A program made the position numbers and the translations under genes. Below the pieces are notes generated by a model that was not told where the DNA came from, searched no databases, and saw only the letters and a program-made list of their open reading frames with translations. Shown here piece by piece: positions 7,987 through 17,057 of a DNA stretch of 64,000 nt (positions are counted from its first letter, which is position 1; every line of letters starts with the position of its first letter). Origin of the DNA: an uncultured Prevotella sp. (GTDB lineage Bacteria; Bacteroidota; Bacteroidia; Bacteroidales; Bacteroidaceae); contig CAKZVT010000040.1 in assembly GCA_937922435.1 (NCBI GenBank), positions 62,001 through 126,000 on the forward strand, read 5' to 3'.

Positions 7987-9192
7987 CTATTCTCGCATTC
8001 TTTTCAAAATATCACTCATTTCCTTGAATTTGCGTCCCATATTCAAACGAAAATAAATATTATATAAAGACTGCGCCCAGTTCTCTTTCTTTTCCGGAGC
8101 TAAAGCACGATATTTTTCCATATAAGGTAAGGCTCTTTTATAATAATCCAAGATTTTATTCTTATTCATTTTCCTATGCTTCAAATCGGATTCCAATGCC
8201 AGCGCCATGTTTATATAAGAAACACCCGCATTAAGGTACACATCTGCTACTGTATCATTCTTAGCTATAAGGGTATCGCTTATAGCTATACATTCAGCAT
8301 ACCTTCCCATATTCAGCAACAAATTACTTTTTGCAAATAAAAAAAGCCTATTACTTCGGTCACTATATAATGCGGTATCTACAATGTTCATTGCTGAATC
8401 CAAATAGTTCTTTTCATTATAATAATCCATTAAACGACTAAAAAAGAACTTAGAAGTAGTATTCTCATGAAACCCCATCTTCAAAGTTTCCACATACTTG
8501 GCTGTATCCTTTTTCCACAAATAGGCTTCTGAAATATACATAAAAACGCGTCGTCTAAATCTTTTATCTTGCAGAGCCAAGCCTGAATGCCTTAATACAC
8601 TATCAGCCCGGCTTGTTTTATAGCCACAAAATGTAGCCCAGAAGGCGGCATTGGCATATAATGAATCCGCATTTTGTTCAGCATACGCTGAAAACAACGG
8701 TTGCGTACGTGTATCAATATAAGTGTCAAACATTCCATAAGCAGCATCATAATTAGTTTTCTTCGCAAAATACAAACCTCCATTATAAAGGTTTGACCTG
8801 TACCTATTCAAGTATTCGGCATTTTTTTTCCTGAAATCTAACTTTATACGTCCTTTCCTATCTGGCATCATGTCAATACTGTCAAGAGCCTCATAAGCAT
8901 GGAACATTTTACGGGTAATATTGAAAAATTTTGCAGTGTCTGTCTGTGTTTTCAAATACAGTTTCTCATTTTCCACCTCATACTGCACACGAATGGCATC
9001 AGCCAATGTCGCATAAATTTTTACATTGTAAATATTTGAAGAATCCTTCAGTAAATCACGCATTGACGCTTCCGCCTTTTCTAGATTGCTCTTTTTCTTT
9101 ATATCTGCTCGAGACTGGCGAATCTCCTTCTTCTGCGCTAAAGCGCAAGAAAAAGACAATATCATAAAAAACAAAGAAATCAAACGCAACAT
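7987..9192 (-). CDS. Exported TPR-repeat protein, paralogue of the neighbouring TPR gene
   Basis: This 401-residue protein has an N-terminal signal peptide (about 1-20, ending SCALAQ) and helical tetratricopeptide-like repeats throughout. Residues about 100-165 (MPDRKGRIKLDF, LYNGGLYFAKK, DTYIDTRTQPLF) align with the same region of the upstream TPR protein (MQPNEKGKIKPKF, LINAGIYYQST, ATYVESADYPLF). The two therefore arose by tandem duplication. It is probably periplasmic, mediating protein contacts; no enzymatic motif is visible. A hairpin terminator at 9238-9280 separates it from its paralogue, so its expression may be lower or read-through dependent. Confidence 0.75.
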   Translation of the reverse strand: MLRLISLFFMILSFSCALAQKKEIRQSRADIKKKSNLEKAEASMRDLLKDSSNIYNVKIYATLADAIRVQYEVENEKLYLKTQTDTAKFFNITRKMFHAYEALDSIDMMPDRKGRIKLDFRKKNAEYLNRYRSNLYNGGLYFAKKTNYDAAYGMFDTYIDTRTQPLFSAYAEQNADSLYANAAFWATFCGYKTSRADSVLRHSGLALQDKRFRRRVFMYISEAYLWKKDTAKYVETLKMGFHENTTSKFFFSRLMDYYNEKNYLDSAMNIVDTALYSDRSNRLFLFAKSNLLLNMGRYAECIAISDTLIAKNDTVADVYLNAGVSYINMALALESDLKHRKMNKNKILDYYKRALPYMEKYRALAPEKKENWAQSLYNIYFRLNMGRKFKEMSDILKRMRE

Positions 9193-9237
9193 AATAAATA
9201 AAAATAAAGAAGGGAATCAACACATGAAAAACCTATT

Positions 9238-9280
9238 AAGCCAAGGAGCTGCAACCTCCCCACTTACAACTCCTTGGCTT
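9238..9280 (-). terminator. Hairpin terminator after the gyrA-linked TPR gene
   Basis: An 11-bp perfect stem (9238-9248 with 9270-9280) lies just beyond the stop of the TPR gene ending at 9304. On the minus strand a T-rich run follows a few bases later. Confidence 0.6.
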
Positions 9281-9303
9281 TTATCAGAAAAATTGTATAT
9301 ACT

Positions 9304-10551
9304 TTACTTTGTCAAAGCTTCTGCTTCTTTTGTTTTTGCATCATCTGGACCCAATGCCCTATAACAACAAGTGTATAAAGAATAAGCCCATACGCTCTTG
9401 AATTGCATGGATGTATCAAGATTTTTTGCCTTTTCAAGATAGCTGATGGCCTGCATATAAACATCTATAATCTGCTTTTCAGCTTCAGGAGAAAGTCTTT
9501 TCCCTCCCTGCGTCGCACGCTCAACCGCTTCCTGTGCCTTATACATATAGCTATTGCCAATTGAAGCGATTACAGCTACATTCTCTGGCTGTACGGCACT
9601 GGCCTTGGACAAAGCGGCAATGGCATCATCCCACTTATGCTCATTCATATATGACTGGCCACTCATTGCCAAAGCTGTAAAATTATTAGGATCCTGTGCA
9701 AGTTTTGCCTGCACAATTTCATTCAATGACGATTTGTCATTAATAGAAATATACATTGAACAAATCGTACTGAAAATCATTTCGTTATTTTCATCTTTCC
9801 CATAGAGTTCCTTCAACTTGGAAATATAAGTCAAAGTGTCCTCGTGCGTCTTCAACTGGCTCTGCATCACTGCAAGTTTCACCTGTAATGCTTCTTGTGC
9901 TACAGCAGTGTCAGCAAGAGCAATATCTGCATATTTTTCCGCCTTTGCATAATCTTTTGCAAAATAAGCAGAACGTGCGGCATAATATGCAATTTGAGTC
10001 AAATTGACATCCTTACTTTTATCCTGCTCCTTAAACAATGGATAATCAGCACTTTCCACATACGTTGCCAAATATTTATACGACAAAGCCTCGTTTGTCG
10101 ACTGGTAGTAAATACCAGCATTAATAAGATGGTAACGAATAGGATAGAGTCGTTCTGAGTTTGAATTGTGGAACTTTGGCTTAATTTTTCCCTTTTCATT
10201 AGGCTGCATGTCAAACTCGTCACAAGCTACGCCATTCTCCAATGCCTGCAACACTGCGTCATAAAGTCCTACCGTGTCATACGGAGTAACCTTTGTCTTA
10301 AGCTGCTCGGCCATTTGATTTTCAGTAATAGTACCTTGTTCCTTGACAACTTTGTCATATGCAAGGTCTACCAATGCATTATAACACTTGGCCTTTTCTT
10401 CTGCAGACATGCTTCCTAAGTTGGACTGCAATAGATTATACGCCTCCTTATAATCCTTGATTTTTGAAATTTGCTTATACACGTCTTGTGCAAAAGCAGA
10501 CGCGCTGAACACGACAGCAAGCGCCAATGTTGTTAATTTTTTCATAATCAA
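9304..10551 (-). CDS. Exported TPR-repeat protein downstream of gyrA
   Basis: This 415-residue protein has a signal peptide (about 1-21, ending SASAFA). Several TPR-like helical pairs follow, clearest near 260-345 (LAQDPNNFTALAMSGQSYM, WDDAIAALSKASAVQPENVAVIASIGNSYM). It lies only 16 bp after gyrA on the same strand and is probably co-transcribed with it. It is a paralogue of the next gene downstream. The likely role is as a periplasmic or outer-membrane-associated protein scaffold; no substrate can be named. Confidence 0.78.
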   Translation of the reverse strand: MIMKKLTTLALAVVFSASAFAQDVYKQISKIKDYKEAYNLLQSNLGSMSAEEKAKCYNALVDLAYDKVVKEQGTITENQMAEQLKTKVTPYDTVGLYDAVLQALENGVACDEFDMQPNEKGKIKPKFHNSNSERLYPIRYHLINAGIYYQSTNEALSYKYLATYVESADYPLFKEQDKSKDVNLTQIAYYAARSAYFAKDYAKAEKYADIALADTAVAQEALQVKLAVMQSQLKTHEDTLTYISKLKELYGKDENNEMIFSTICSMYISINDKSSLNEIVQAKLAQDPNNFTALAMSGQSYMNEHKWDDAIAALSKASAVQPENVAVIASIGNSYMYKAQEAVERATQGGKRLSPEAEKQIIDVYMQAISYLEKAKNLDTSMQFKSVWAYSLYTCCYRALGPDDAKTKEAEALTK

Positions 10552-10567
10552 CTGTATTTAGTTAAAC

Positions 10568-13189
10568 TTAATTATTTTTGTCAGTTTCAGACTCATCATC
10601 AACTATGTTTTCATCAATAGTTTCAGTAGTCTCCGATTCCAAGCTAACAGCCAAAGCGTCGTTTCTTATTGCTTCACTAGTAACACTCCAATCCTTGCGA
10701 CTTTCGGCTTCAGCTATTGCTTCAATATCTGAACTCATAACCTTGCAGACACTTGAAATCACATCATTCTTTTTTGCCAAATTAATGAGCCTTACACCTT
10801 GTGTCGCACGTCCCATGACACGGCACTCTGAAACCTTCAAACGAATCAAAATACCACTCTTGTTTATAATCATAAGGTCATTGTCATCGGTGACTACTTT
10901 TATAGCAACAAGGCGACCTGTCTTCTCTGTTATGTTAAGTGTCTTGACTCCTTTGCCGCCACGATTTGTCACACGGTAATCCTCTACTTGACTGCGTTTA
11001 CCGTAACCATTCTCACTGACAACCATAATTGTCTCCGTATCGGGTTTATTGACAACGACCATTCCAACAACTTCATCGTCACCGTCGTCGAGCTTCATTC
11101 CACGTACACCTGTAGACACACGGCCCATAGCACGCACCGTATTCTCATTAAACCTCACGGCACGGCCGTTTCTGTCAGCCATAAGCAACTCGTTGTGACC
11201 ATTAGTAAGGCGAACGCCTACAACTTCGTCATCCTCAAGCACATTTATCGCAATCACACCGTTAGCCCTCGGACGGCTATAAGCCTCGAGACTCGTCTTC
11301 TTTATCAAACCTTTTTTCGTAGCGAACACAACATAATGGCTATTGATGAACTCCTCATCATTAAGACTGCCGCGAAGTCGCAGGAAAGCCTTTATGCTGT
11401 CATCATTTTCGATATTGAGCAGGTTTTGTATGGCACGGCCTTTAGAATTTTTCGCTCCCTCGGGTATCTCATAGCACTTCAGCCAATAACAACGTCCCTT
11501 ATTAGTGAAGAACATCATCGTATTGTGCATCGTAGCTGGATAAATGTACTCCGTGAAATCATTGTCACGACTATGTGCACCTTTGCTACCAATACCTCCA
11601 CGAGCTTGTTCACGGAATTCAGACAATGGTGTACGCTTGATATAACCGAGATGACTGATTGTTATCACCACGGGGTCATTGGGATAAAAATCTTCGGGAT
11701 TAAATTCCTCACTTGAATACTTTATCTCGGTACGGCGTTCGTCTCCATACCTCTCCTTTACTTCTTGCAGTTCATCCTTCATCACTTTCTTGCAAAGTTC
11801 AGGATTATCAAGTATTGACTGCAAATATTCTATGCGTCGCTCAATTTCCTCATATTCCGCATGCAGCTGGTCCATGCGCAGGCCCGTCAATTGGCTTAGG
11901 CGCATATCTACAATCGCTTTCGACTGAAGTTCGTCAAATCCGAAACGCTGCTCCAAATTACGCTGTGCATCAGAAGGAGTTTTGGATGCACGTATAATAT
12001 GCACAACCTCATCAATATTATCACACGCCGTGATAAGGGCTTGCAATATATGCTCACGCTCCTTGGCTTTTTTAAGTTCAAAATTTGTACGACGGATGGT
12101 TACATCGTGTCTGTGTTCAACAAAATAACGAACACAATCTTTCAATGTCAAAAGCCGCGGACGACCTTTCACCAGTGCAATGCAATTAACTGAGAATGAG
12201 CTCTGTAATGCCGTCATCTTAAATAATTTGTTAAGTATGACATTTGCATTAGCGTCCTTCTTCACGTCTATTACAATGCGCATGCCGTGACGGTCGCTCT
12301 CGTCGTTGGCATTGCTTATGCCTTCAAGCTTGCCTTCCTTAACAAGGTCGGCAATATATTCTATCAACTGAGCTTTATTCACTCCATACGGAATCTCAGT
12401 CACAACAATCTTGTCGTGAGCTTCGCCGCTCTCTATTTCAGCCTTAGCACGCATCACGATGCGGCCACGTCCTGTTTCATAAGCATCACGCACTCCCTGC
12501 ATTCCATAGATATATGCCCCTGTAGGAAAGTCTGGCGCCTTGATGTACTGCATAAGGCCGTCCACATCAATGTCAGGATTGTCAATATACGCACAACATC
12601 CGTCTATTACTTCGCCTAAATTGTGTGTTGGAATGTTGGTAGCCATGCCTACGGCAATACCATTGCCTCCGTTGACAAGCAGGTTCGGTATCTTGGTTGG
12701 CATGACGGTGGGCTCCTGTTGAGTGTCGTCAAAGTTATTTGTCATGTCGACCGTTTCCTTGTCAAGGTCGTCCATGATGTGTTCGCCCATTTTCGATAGT
12801 CTGCACTCAGTATAACGCATAGCTGCAGGCGAATCGCCGTCAACACTACCAAAGTTGCCTTGTCCGTCAACAAGCATATAACGCATATTCCAGTCCTGTG
12901 CCATACGTACCAAAGCACCATATACAGAACTGTCACCGTGAGGATGATACTTACCGAGAACCTCACCTACCACACGTGCACATTTTTTATACGGTTTGTC
13001 ACTAGTATTGCCGATACCCATCATTCCGTACAATATACGGCGGTGCACAGGCTTGAAGCCGTCGCGCACATCAGGCAACGCACGAGCGACAATCACTGAC
13101 ATCGAATAGTCAATGTAGGAAGATTTCATCTCTTCCTCGATGTTGATTTTTATAATCCTGTCTTGGTCAAACGTATTGTTGTTGTCCAT
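10568..13189 (-). CDS. gyrA: DNA gyrase subunit A
   Basis: GyrA is the DNA-cleaving subunit of gyrase, which introduces negative supercoils with GyrB. The 873-residue protein has the breakage-reunion domain. The active-site Tyr is at about 126 (AAMRYTECR), after HPHGDSSVYGALVRMAQ (about 82-98). The C-terminal beta-pinwheel carries repeats such as GRAVRFNENTVRAMGR and GYGKRSQVEDYRVTNRGGKG, the latter being the GyrA-box region. The residue matching E. coli Ser83 is Ser87 (unmutated). The position matching Asp87 is Gly91, which may be ordinary in this lineage. A short acidic tail ends the protein. The two TPR genes follow it. Confidence 0.98.
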   Translation of the reverse strand: MDNNNTFDQDRIIKINIEEEMKSSYIDYSMSVIVARALPDVRDGFKPVHRRILYGMMGIGNTSDKPYKKCARVVGEVLGKYHPHGDSSVYGALVRMAQDWNMRYMLVDGQGNFGSVDGDSPAAMRYTECRLSKMGEHIMDDLDKETVDMTNNFDDTQQEPTVMPTKIPNLLVNGGNGIAVGMATNIPTHNLGEVIDGCCAYIDNPDIDVDGLMQYIKAPDFPTGAYIYGMQGVRDAYETGRGRIVMRAKAEIESGEAHDKIVVTEIPYGVNKAQLIEYIADLVKEGKLEGISNANDESDRHGMRIVIDVKKDANANVILNKLFKMTALQSSFSVNCIALVKGRPRLLTLKDCVRYFVEHRHDVTIRRTNFELKKAKEREHILQALITACDNIDEVVHIIRASKTPSDAQRNLEQRFGFDELQSKAIVDMRLSQLTGLRMDQLHAEYEEIERRIEYLQSILDNPELCKKVMKDELQEVKERYGDERRTEIKYSSEEFNPEDFYPNDPVVITISHLGYIKRTPLSEFREQARGGIGSKGAHSRDNDFTEYIYPATMHNTMMFFTNKGRCYWLKCYEIPEGAKNSKGRAIQNLLNIENDDSIKAFLRLRGSLNDEEFINSHYVVFATKKGLIKKTSLEAYSRPRANGVIAINVLEDDEVVGVRLTNGHNELLMADRNGRAVRFNENTVRAMGRVSTGVRGMKLDDGDDEVVGMVVVNKPDTETIMVVSENGYGKRSQVEDYRVTNRGGKGVKTLNITEKTGRLVAIKVVTDDNDLMIINKSGILIRLKVSECRVMGRATQGVRLINLAKKNDVISSVCKVMSSDIEAIAEAESRKDWSVTSEAIRNDALAVSLESETTETIDENIVDDESETDKNN

Positions 13190-13359
13190 TTATTATTTAG
13201 TTGTATTAAATTCACATAAAATGCCGATAAAGGCCATTTATTTTCGTTCTAAGGCGTTTTGGCATCATTTACAGCGTGCTAAATTAATACATTTTCACGA
13301 ACCATGAAAATGATTTACGGCAAAAATCATATTTTTTAAACTTTATTTCAACGTGTTTT

Positions 13360-14382
13360 TTAATCTTGTAAAACTATGGTCTTGAACCAGTCCTTCAACA
13401 CTCCACGAAACCTGTTTTGCGAATCACTTACGAGAACAAGAACCTTGCTTCCGTCCTTAAGCGTCGGGCCAATACACATTCCTTCATAATTAGCCAACGA
13501 CCTGTCAAAAACATTCAACTTTGTTGTAAATAAATGCACAAGGCGTTTGGGTAAGAAAAACATTTTGTCAACAGGCGCTTCTGGTATTATTGCCAAACTT
13601 TCGTTAGGCTCTATTTCATACAGTTTGCACTGTACAAACGCTCCCAATTTTGCCTTTGGAACATAAAACTCACGCTCAAGCACAAGCAAACGCCCTCCGC
13701 CAACAGGTGTGATTTCACTCACTCCCATTGCGTATTCACTTGATTTTGAATGGATTGTAGGCGCATCCATCATGTAGGCATATTGCATTTGTGGCTGCAA
13801 ATCATCCGAAAAAGACTGCAATCTAAGGATATTCCTGACGGCATTAGTTGATGAGGCTCGCTTCCCGTCACAAGCCAGTGTACTCTCGTTTATCGTCCAA
13901 AACAAATGTTTTTCATCATCATATGCCAATGATTCCAAACCGTAGTTTCCCATGTCATGTTTATATACATCGGGTATGGCTAAACTTCGGCCAGTGATTT
14001 TTCCGGTGCTGTCAAGTTCTACTATCGTGGCATCAGCTTCCCTGCAAATAAAAAAAGTTGCTGTTGAGCGTCTATAAGCAATGCCTTCACAATCGCCATT
14101 GTACAAGCTGTCACCTAAAAAGGCTTTCTCTGCAACATTGATAATTTCACCTGAAATGGAATCTATGTCTATATTGAATATATGAAATCCATCTTTCTCT
14201 GACTTGTCTGATACGATGGCGTATTCATTCCCATCAATATGGGCTATTCCACTATAATTTCCAGCGGACATGTTTTTAGGAAATGCCCGTTGTTCGTTTT
14301 CTTTTACAACCGTTATTTGTGCACGTATTGCATTTGATAAGAATATGCAACAGGCGATAATAAGTATTTTCTTGGAAAGCAT
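13360..14382 (-). CDS. Secreted phytase-like / esterase-like beta-propeller protein
   Basis: This 340-residue protein has a signal peptide (about 1-21, ending IRAQ). The rest resembles the phytase-like domain (PF13449 type) described as 'esterase-like activity of phytase'. Visible blocks are NYSGIAHIDGNEYAIVSDKS, GDCEGIAYRR, NYGLESLAYDD, GVSEITPVGGGRLLVLEREF and NYEGMCIGPTLKDGSKVLVLVSDSQNRF. These fit a propeller with metal-binding Asp/Glu residues. The natural substrate in Bacteroidota is not established. It lies downstream of tRNA-Pro on the same strand, beyond a terminator. Confidence 0.8.
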   Translation of the reverse strand: MLSKKILIIACCIFLSNAIRAQITVVKENEQRAFPKNMSAGNYSGIAHIDGNEYAIVSDKSEKDGFHIFNIDIDSISGEIINVAEKAFLGDSLYNGDCEGIAYRRSTATFFICREADATIVELDSTGKITGRSLAIPDVYKHDMGNYGLESLAYDDEKHLFWTINESTLACDGKRASSTNAVRNILRLQSFSDDLQPQMQYAYMMDAPTIHSKSSEYAMGVSEITPVGGGRLLVLEREFYVPKAKLGAFVQCKLYEIEPNESLAIIPEAPVDKMFFLPKRLVHLFTTKLNVFDRSLANYEGMCIGPTLKDGSKVLVLVSDSQNRFRGVLKDWFKTIVLQD

Positions 14383-14399
14383 ACATACTTGTTTTATAT

Positions 14400-14435
14400 A
14401 AAAACAGGGATTATATCAACTCGTGACATAATCCC
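14400..14435 (-). terminator. Terminator of the tRNA-Pro gene
   Basis: On the minus strand, GGGATTAT (14428-14435) pairs with ATAATCCC (14407-14414). A T-rich tract (TGTTTTTAT) follows. It lies immediately 3' of the tRNA. Confidence 0.7.
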
Positions 14436-14444
14436 TTGACAACG

Positions 14445-14518
14445 TCGGGGCGACAGGATTCGAACCTGCGACCACCTGGTCCCAAACCAGGCGCGCTACC
14501 GGGCTGCGCTACACCCCG
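14445..14518 (-). tRNA. tRNA-Pro (anticodon UGG)
   Basis: The minus strand folds as a 74-nt cloverleaf. The acceptor stem CGGGGTG pairs with CGCCCCG, with discriminator A73. The anticodon arm CTGGT-TTGGGAC-CAG carries UGG, and the T arm GCAGG-TTCGAAT-CCTGT is present. The 3' CCA is not encoded. It has its own promoter (14546-14577) and terminator. Confidence 0.95.
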
Positions 14519-14522
14519 AATA

Positions 14523-14577
14523 CGTACCTTTGGATTTAGCGAGTGCAAAGGTACGCTTTTTACTTGTGATTTGCAAA
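14523..14577 (-). promoter_or_regulatory. Promoter of tRNA-Pro, embedded in a 10-bp inverted repeat
   Basis: TACCTTTG on the minus strand (14546-14553) is an exact -7 box. TTTG at 14574-14577, 20 bp upstream, is the -33 box. The -7 box is one arm of a perfect 10-bp inverted repeat, CGTACCTTTG (14523-14532) with CAAAGGTACG (14546-14555). The other arm lies between the predicted transcription start (about 14539) and the tRNA. Confidence 0.7.
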
Positions 14578-14588
14578 TTTTCCAAGGC

Positions 14589-15776
14589 TTATTTAATTAT
14601 GCCCTGCTCGACAAATATTTTTTTCAGAGCCTGCACACCACGCTCAACTTGCTCCGTAGTATGCGTTGCCATAAGTGCAAAACGAACCAGTGTGTCTTGA
14701 GGTGCGCATGCAGGAGGAATTACCGGGTTGATGAAAACACCTGCATCAAAAGCCAACTTGGTTACCAAGAAAGTCTTTTTCACATCACGGACATACAATG
14801 GAATGATTGGGCTCTCTGTATCTCCGATTTCAAAACCTTCTTCCTTGAAACGCCTCAAAGCGTATTTTGTAACATCCCATAGACGCTCGATACGCTCCGG
14901 CTCATTCTTTATTATGTGCAATGCTTCCATCGCTGCAGCCGTAGCCGCCGGAGTGTTTGACGCACTAAAGATGTACGTGCGGCAAGTATGTCGCAGATAA
15001 TTTATAGTGTCCTTGTCGCCTGCTATGAAACCGCCGATGCTTGCAAGGCTTTTCGAGAACGTTCCCATTATGAGGTCTACGTCGTCAGTAACCCCGAAAT
15101 AGTCACATACCCCCCTGCCCTGTTTGCCAAAAACGCCAAGACCGTGAGCCTCGTCTACCATGACCGAAGCATTGTATTTCTTTTTAAGACGGATTATTTC
15201 AGGCAGGTTTGCCAAGTCGCCTTCCATGGAGAACACGCCGTCAACAACAATCAGTTTTATTGATTCGGGCTTGCATTTCTGCAATTGCTTTTCAAGGTCT
15301 TCCATGTCGTTATGCTTGTATTTCAAGCATGTTGCGAATGAAAGTCGGCGTCCGTCTACGATACTTGCATGGTCGCGGTCGTCACATATTATATAATCCT
15401 CACGTCCACAAACGACGGCAAGTACACCAGCATTGACAGAAAAGCCTGTCGAGAAACACAACGCATCGTCTTTTTGCTCAAATTCAGCAAGTTCTTTTTC
15501 CAATTGCACATGAAGGTCAAGCGTGCCATTCAAGAATCGGCTTCCTGCACAACCGCTACCGTATTTGTCAAGCGCGGCTTTTGCAGCAGCCTCCACACGG
15601 GGGTCACCAGTAAGCCCCGTGTAAGCGTTCGACCCAAACATAAGCACTTTGTGCCCTTCCATTTGCACTTCCGTGCCCTGTTTGCCTGTAATTTCACGGA
15701 AATAAGGATAAACACCAGCTTCCATGAACTTCTGCGGCTCACGGTAATTCTTGTATCTCTCTTGTAATAATCCCAT
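14589..15776 (-). CDS. spt: Serine palmitoyltransferase (sphingolipid synthesis)
   Basis: This PLP enzyme of the alpha-oxoamine synthase family condenses serine with a long-chain acyl-CoA to 3-ketosphinganine, the first step of bacterial sphingolipid synthesis. The 395-residue protein carries MFGSNAYTGLTGDPR, KYGSGCAGSRFLNG, His136 (RDHAS), Asp208 (VDEAHG) and PLP-binding Lys242 (GTFSKSLAS). The N terminus MGLLQERYKN and the AGVYPYFREI block resemble Bacteroides SPT rather than KBL or BioF. A lipid kinase is divergent next door, which fits a lipid locus. Glycine C-acetyltransferase is the main alternative, but less likely. Confidence 0.85.
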   Translation of the reverse strand: MGLLQERYKNYREPQKFMEAGVYPYFREITGKQGTEVQMEGHKVLMFGSNAYTGLTGDPRVEAAAKAALDKYGSGCAGSRFLNGTLDLHVQLEKELAEFEQKDDALCFSTGFSVNAGVLAVVCGREDYIICDDRDHASIVDGRRLSFATCLKYKHNDMEDLEKQLQKCKPESIKLIVVDGVFSMEGDLANLPEIIRLKKKYNASVMVDEAHGLGVFGKQGRGVCDYFGVTDDVDLIMGTFSKSLASIGGFIAGDKDTINYLRHTCRTYIFSASNTPAATAAAMEALHIIKNEPERIERLWDVTKYALRRFKEEGFEIGDTESPIIPLYVRDVKKTFLVTKLAFDAGVFINPVIPPACAPQDTLVRFALMATHTTEQVERGVQALKKIFVEQGIIK

Positions 15777-15870
15777 AATTAATAATGTGTAGTTTTGCTA
15801 CATTAACTGTTTTATCAGCGTGTAAACCAGGAATAATCCATGCAAACACAGCCATAATCCAATCAGGCTG

Positions 15871-15878
15871 CAAAGATA
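15871..15878 (-). promoter_or_regulatory. -7 box of the spt promoter
   Basis: TATCTTTG on the minus strand is an exact TAnnTTTG box. Transcription would start near 15864, leaving an 88-nt leader before the spt start. Confidence 0.6.
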
Positions 15879-15972
15879 CAAAAAAATGCCGAACGCATAA
15901 GAAAAAACATGGAAAAGTGTTTCAAAATTGAAAATAATGCCTTCCTGAAAACATATTTACACTGAATAATAT

Positions 15973-15980
15973 TAATTTTG
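15973..15980 (+). promoter_or_regulatory. -7 box of the lipid kinase promoter
   Basis: TAATTTTG fits TAnnTTTG exactly and ends 8 bp before the ATG at 15989. The leader would be very short or absent. Confidence 0.55.
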
Positions 15981-15988
15981 CAGCACAT

Positions 15989-17014
15989 ATGGCGGCTAAG
16001 AAGAAAATATTGTTCATAATGAATCCCATTTCAGGGAATGCCCGTAAGACAGGTATTCCTAAAATTATCGAGACACGTCTCGATAAGGAATCTTTTGAAT
16101 TTGAAATAGAACAAACCCACTATGCCGGCCATGCTTGTGAACTTGCAGCCAAAGCCAGAGAGAACGGTTACGACGCGGTAGTAGCTGTTGGCGGTGATGG
16201 CACAGTAAATGAAGTAGCAAAGGCTCTTACCTATTCTGACACTGCACTTGGCATCATACCGTGCGGTTCTGGCAACGGGCTTGCACGTCATTTAATGATA
16301 CCAATGGATGCGGTCAAGGCAATGGAAGTGATAAACAATTTTATAATACACGACCTTGACTACGGTGTCATCAACAACATTCCCTTCTTTTGTACTTGCG
16401 GCATGGGCTTCGACGCCTTTATCAGCATGAAATTTGCAGAATCAGGACGCCGTGGCCCCGTCACGTACATCGAAAACATACTGCGCGAGGGAGTTAAGTA
16501 CAAACCGGAGACGTATGAGATAAAAGACGGTAACGGTTCTTCATTATGCCGTGCATTCCTTATCTCCTGCGCAAATGCCTCTCAATACGGCAACAACGCA
16601 TACATTGCCCCACAGGCATCAATGAGCGACGGATTGCTGGATGTCATCATAATGGAACCTTTTGACATATTGGATGCGACCCAAATCAGCATCGACATGT
16701 TCAACAAAACCCTCGACAAGAACCCCAGGATAAAGACGTTCAAAACCAAACACATACAAATACACCGGGAAAAACCTGGGTTCATTCATTATGACGGGGA
16801 ACCTGTCATGACTGACAGCGATGTCGACATATCGATAAAAGACAAGGGTATTAAAATCATAATAAACCCATCTGCCGACAAGACAAGAAGAATGCCAACC
16901 GTTATGCAAAACGCATTCAGCGTATTTTTCAACGATATCGTCAATGCGATAACCGATAAGAAACTAATGCAGTCATTGAATAACGTAAAAGGCAAACTTG
17001 CCAACTTAAAATAA
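15989..17014 (+). CDS. Diacylglycerol/sphingoid-base kinase family lipid kinase
   Basis: This 341-residue cytoplasmic kinase belongs to the DAGK/YegS/sphingosine-kinase family. The nucleotide-binding signature is visible as AVVAVGGDGTVNEVAKAL (about 65-82), followed by GIIPCGSGNGLARHL. The C-terminal beta domain ends with the conserved HYDGEPV motif. The gene is divergent from spt, with 212 bp between starts containing a -7 box for each. This makes a sphingoid base or ceramide a plausible substrate. Diacylglycerol or another lipid alcohol remains possible. A 19-bp-stem terminator follows directly. Confidence 0.85.
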   Translation: MAAKKKILFIMNPISGNARKTGIPKIIETRLDKESFEFEIEQTHYAGHACELAAKARENGYDAVVAVGGDGTVNEVAKALTYSDTALGIIPCGSGNGLARHLMIPMDAVKAMEVINNFIIHDLDYGVINNIPFFCTCGMGFDAFISMKFAESGRRGPVTYIENILREGVKYKPETYEIKDGNGSSLCRAFLISCANASQYGNNAYIAPQASMSDGLLDVIIMEPFDILDATQISIDMFNKTLDKNPRIKTFKTKHIQIHREKPGFIHYDGEPVMTDSDVDISIKDKGIKIIINPSADKTRRMPTVMQNAFSVFFNDIVNAITDKKLMQSLNNVKGKLANLK

Positions 17015-17053
17015 GCAATGCGCCGAAGCCAAATGGCTTCGGCGCATTGCTTA
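17012..17053. terminator. Bidirectional hairpin terminator
   Basis: A perfect 19-bp stem with a 4-nt AAAT loop begins within the stop codon of the lipid kinase and ends 4 bp before the stop of the converging FAD oxidoreductase gene. It can serve both. Confidence 0.85.
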
Positions 17054-17057
17054 TCAA

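Noticed and set aside
12895..12950. Quinolone-resistance change in GyrA
   Set aside because: The Ser matching E. coli Ser83 is intact. Gly at the Asp87 position may be the lineage norm, so no resistance claim is made.
13205..13290. Possible seventh 22-bp array upstream of gyrA
   Set aside because: AAAG/TAAG anchors near 13229 and 13251 fit the period, but the cores are too diverged to be sure.
14436..14882. 148-codon plus-strand ORF covering the tRNA
   Set aside because: It starts in the antisense of tRNA-Pro and continues antisense to spt; this is a classic false ORF.
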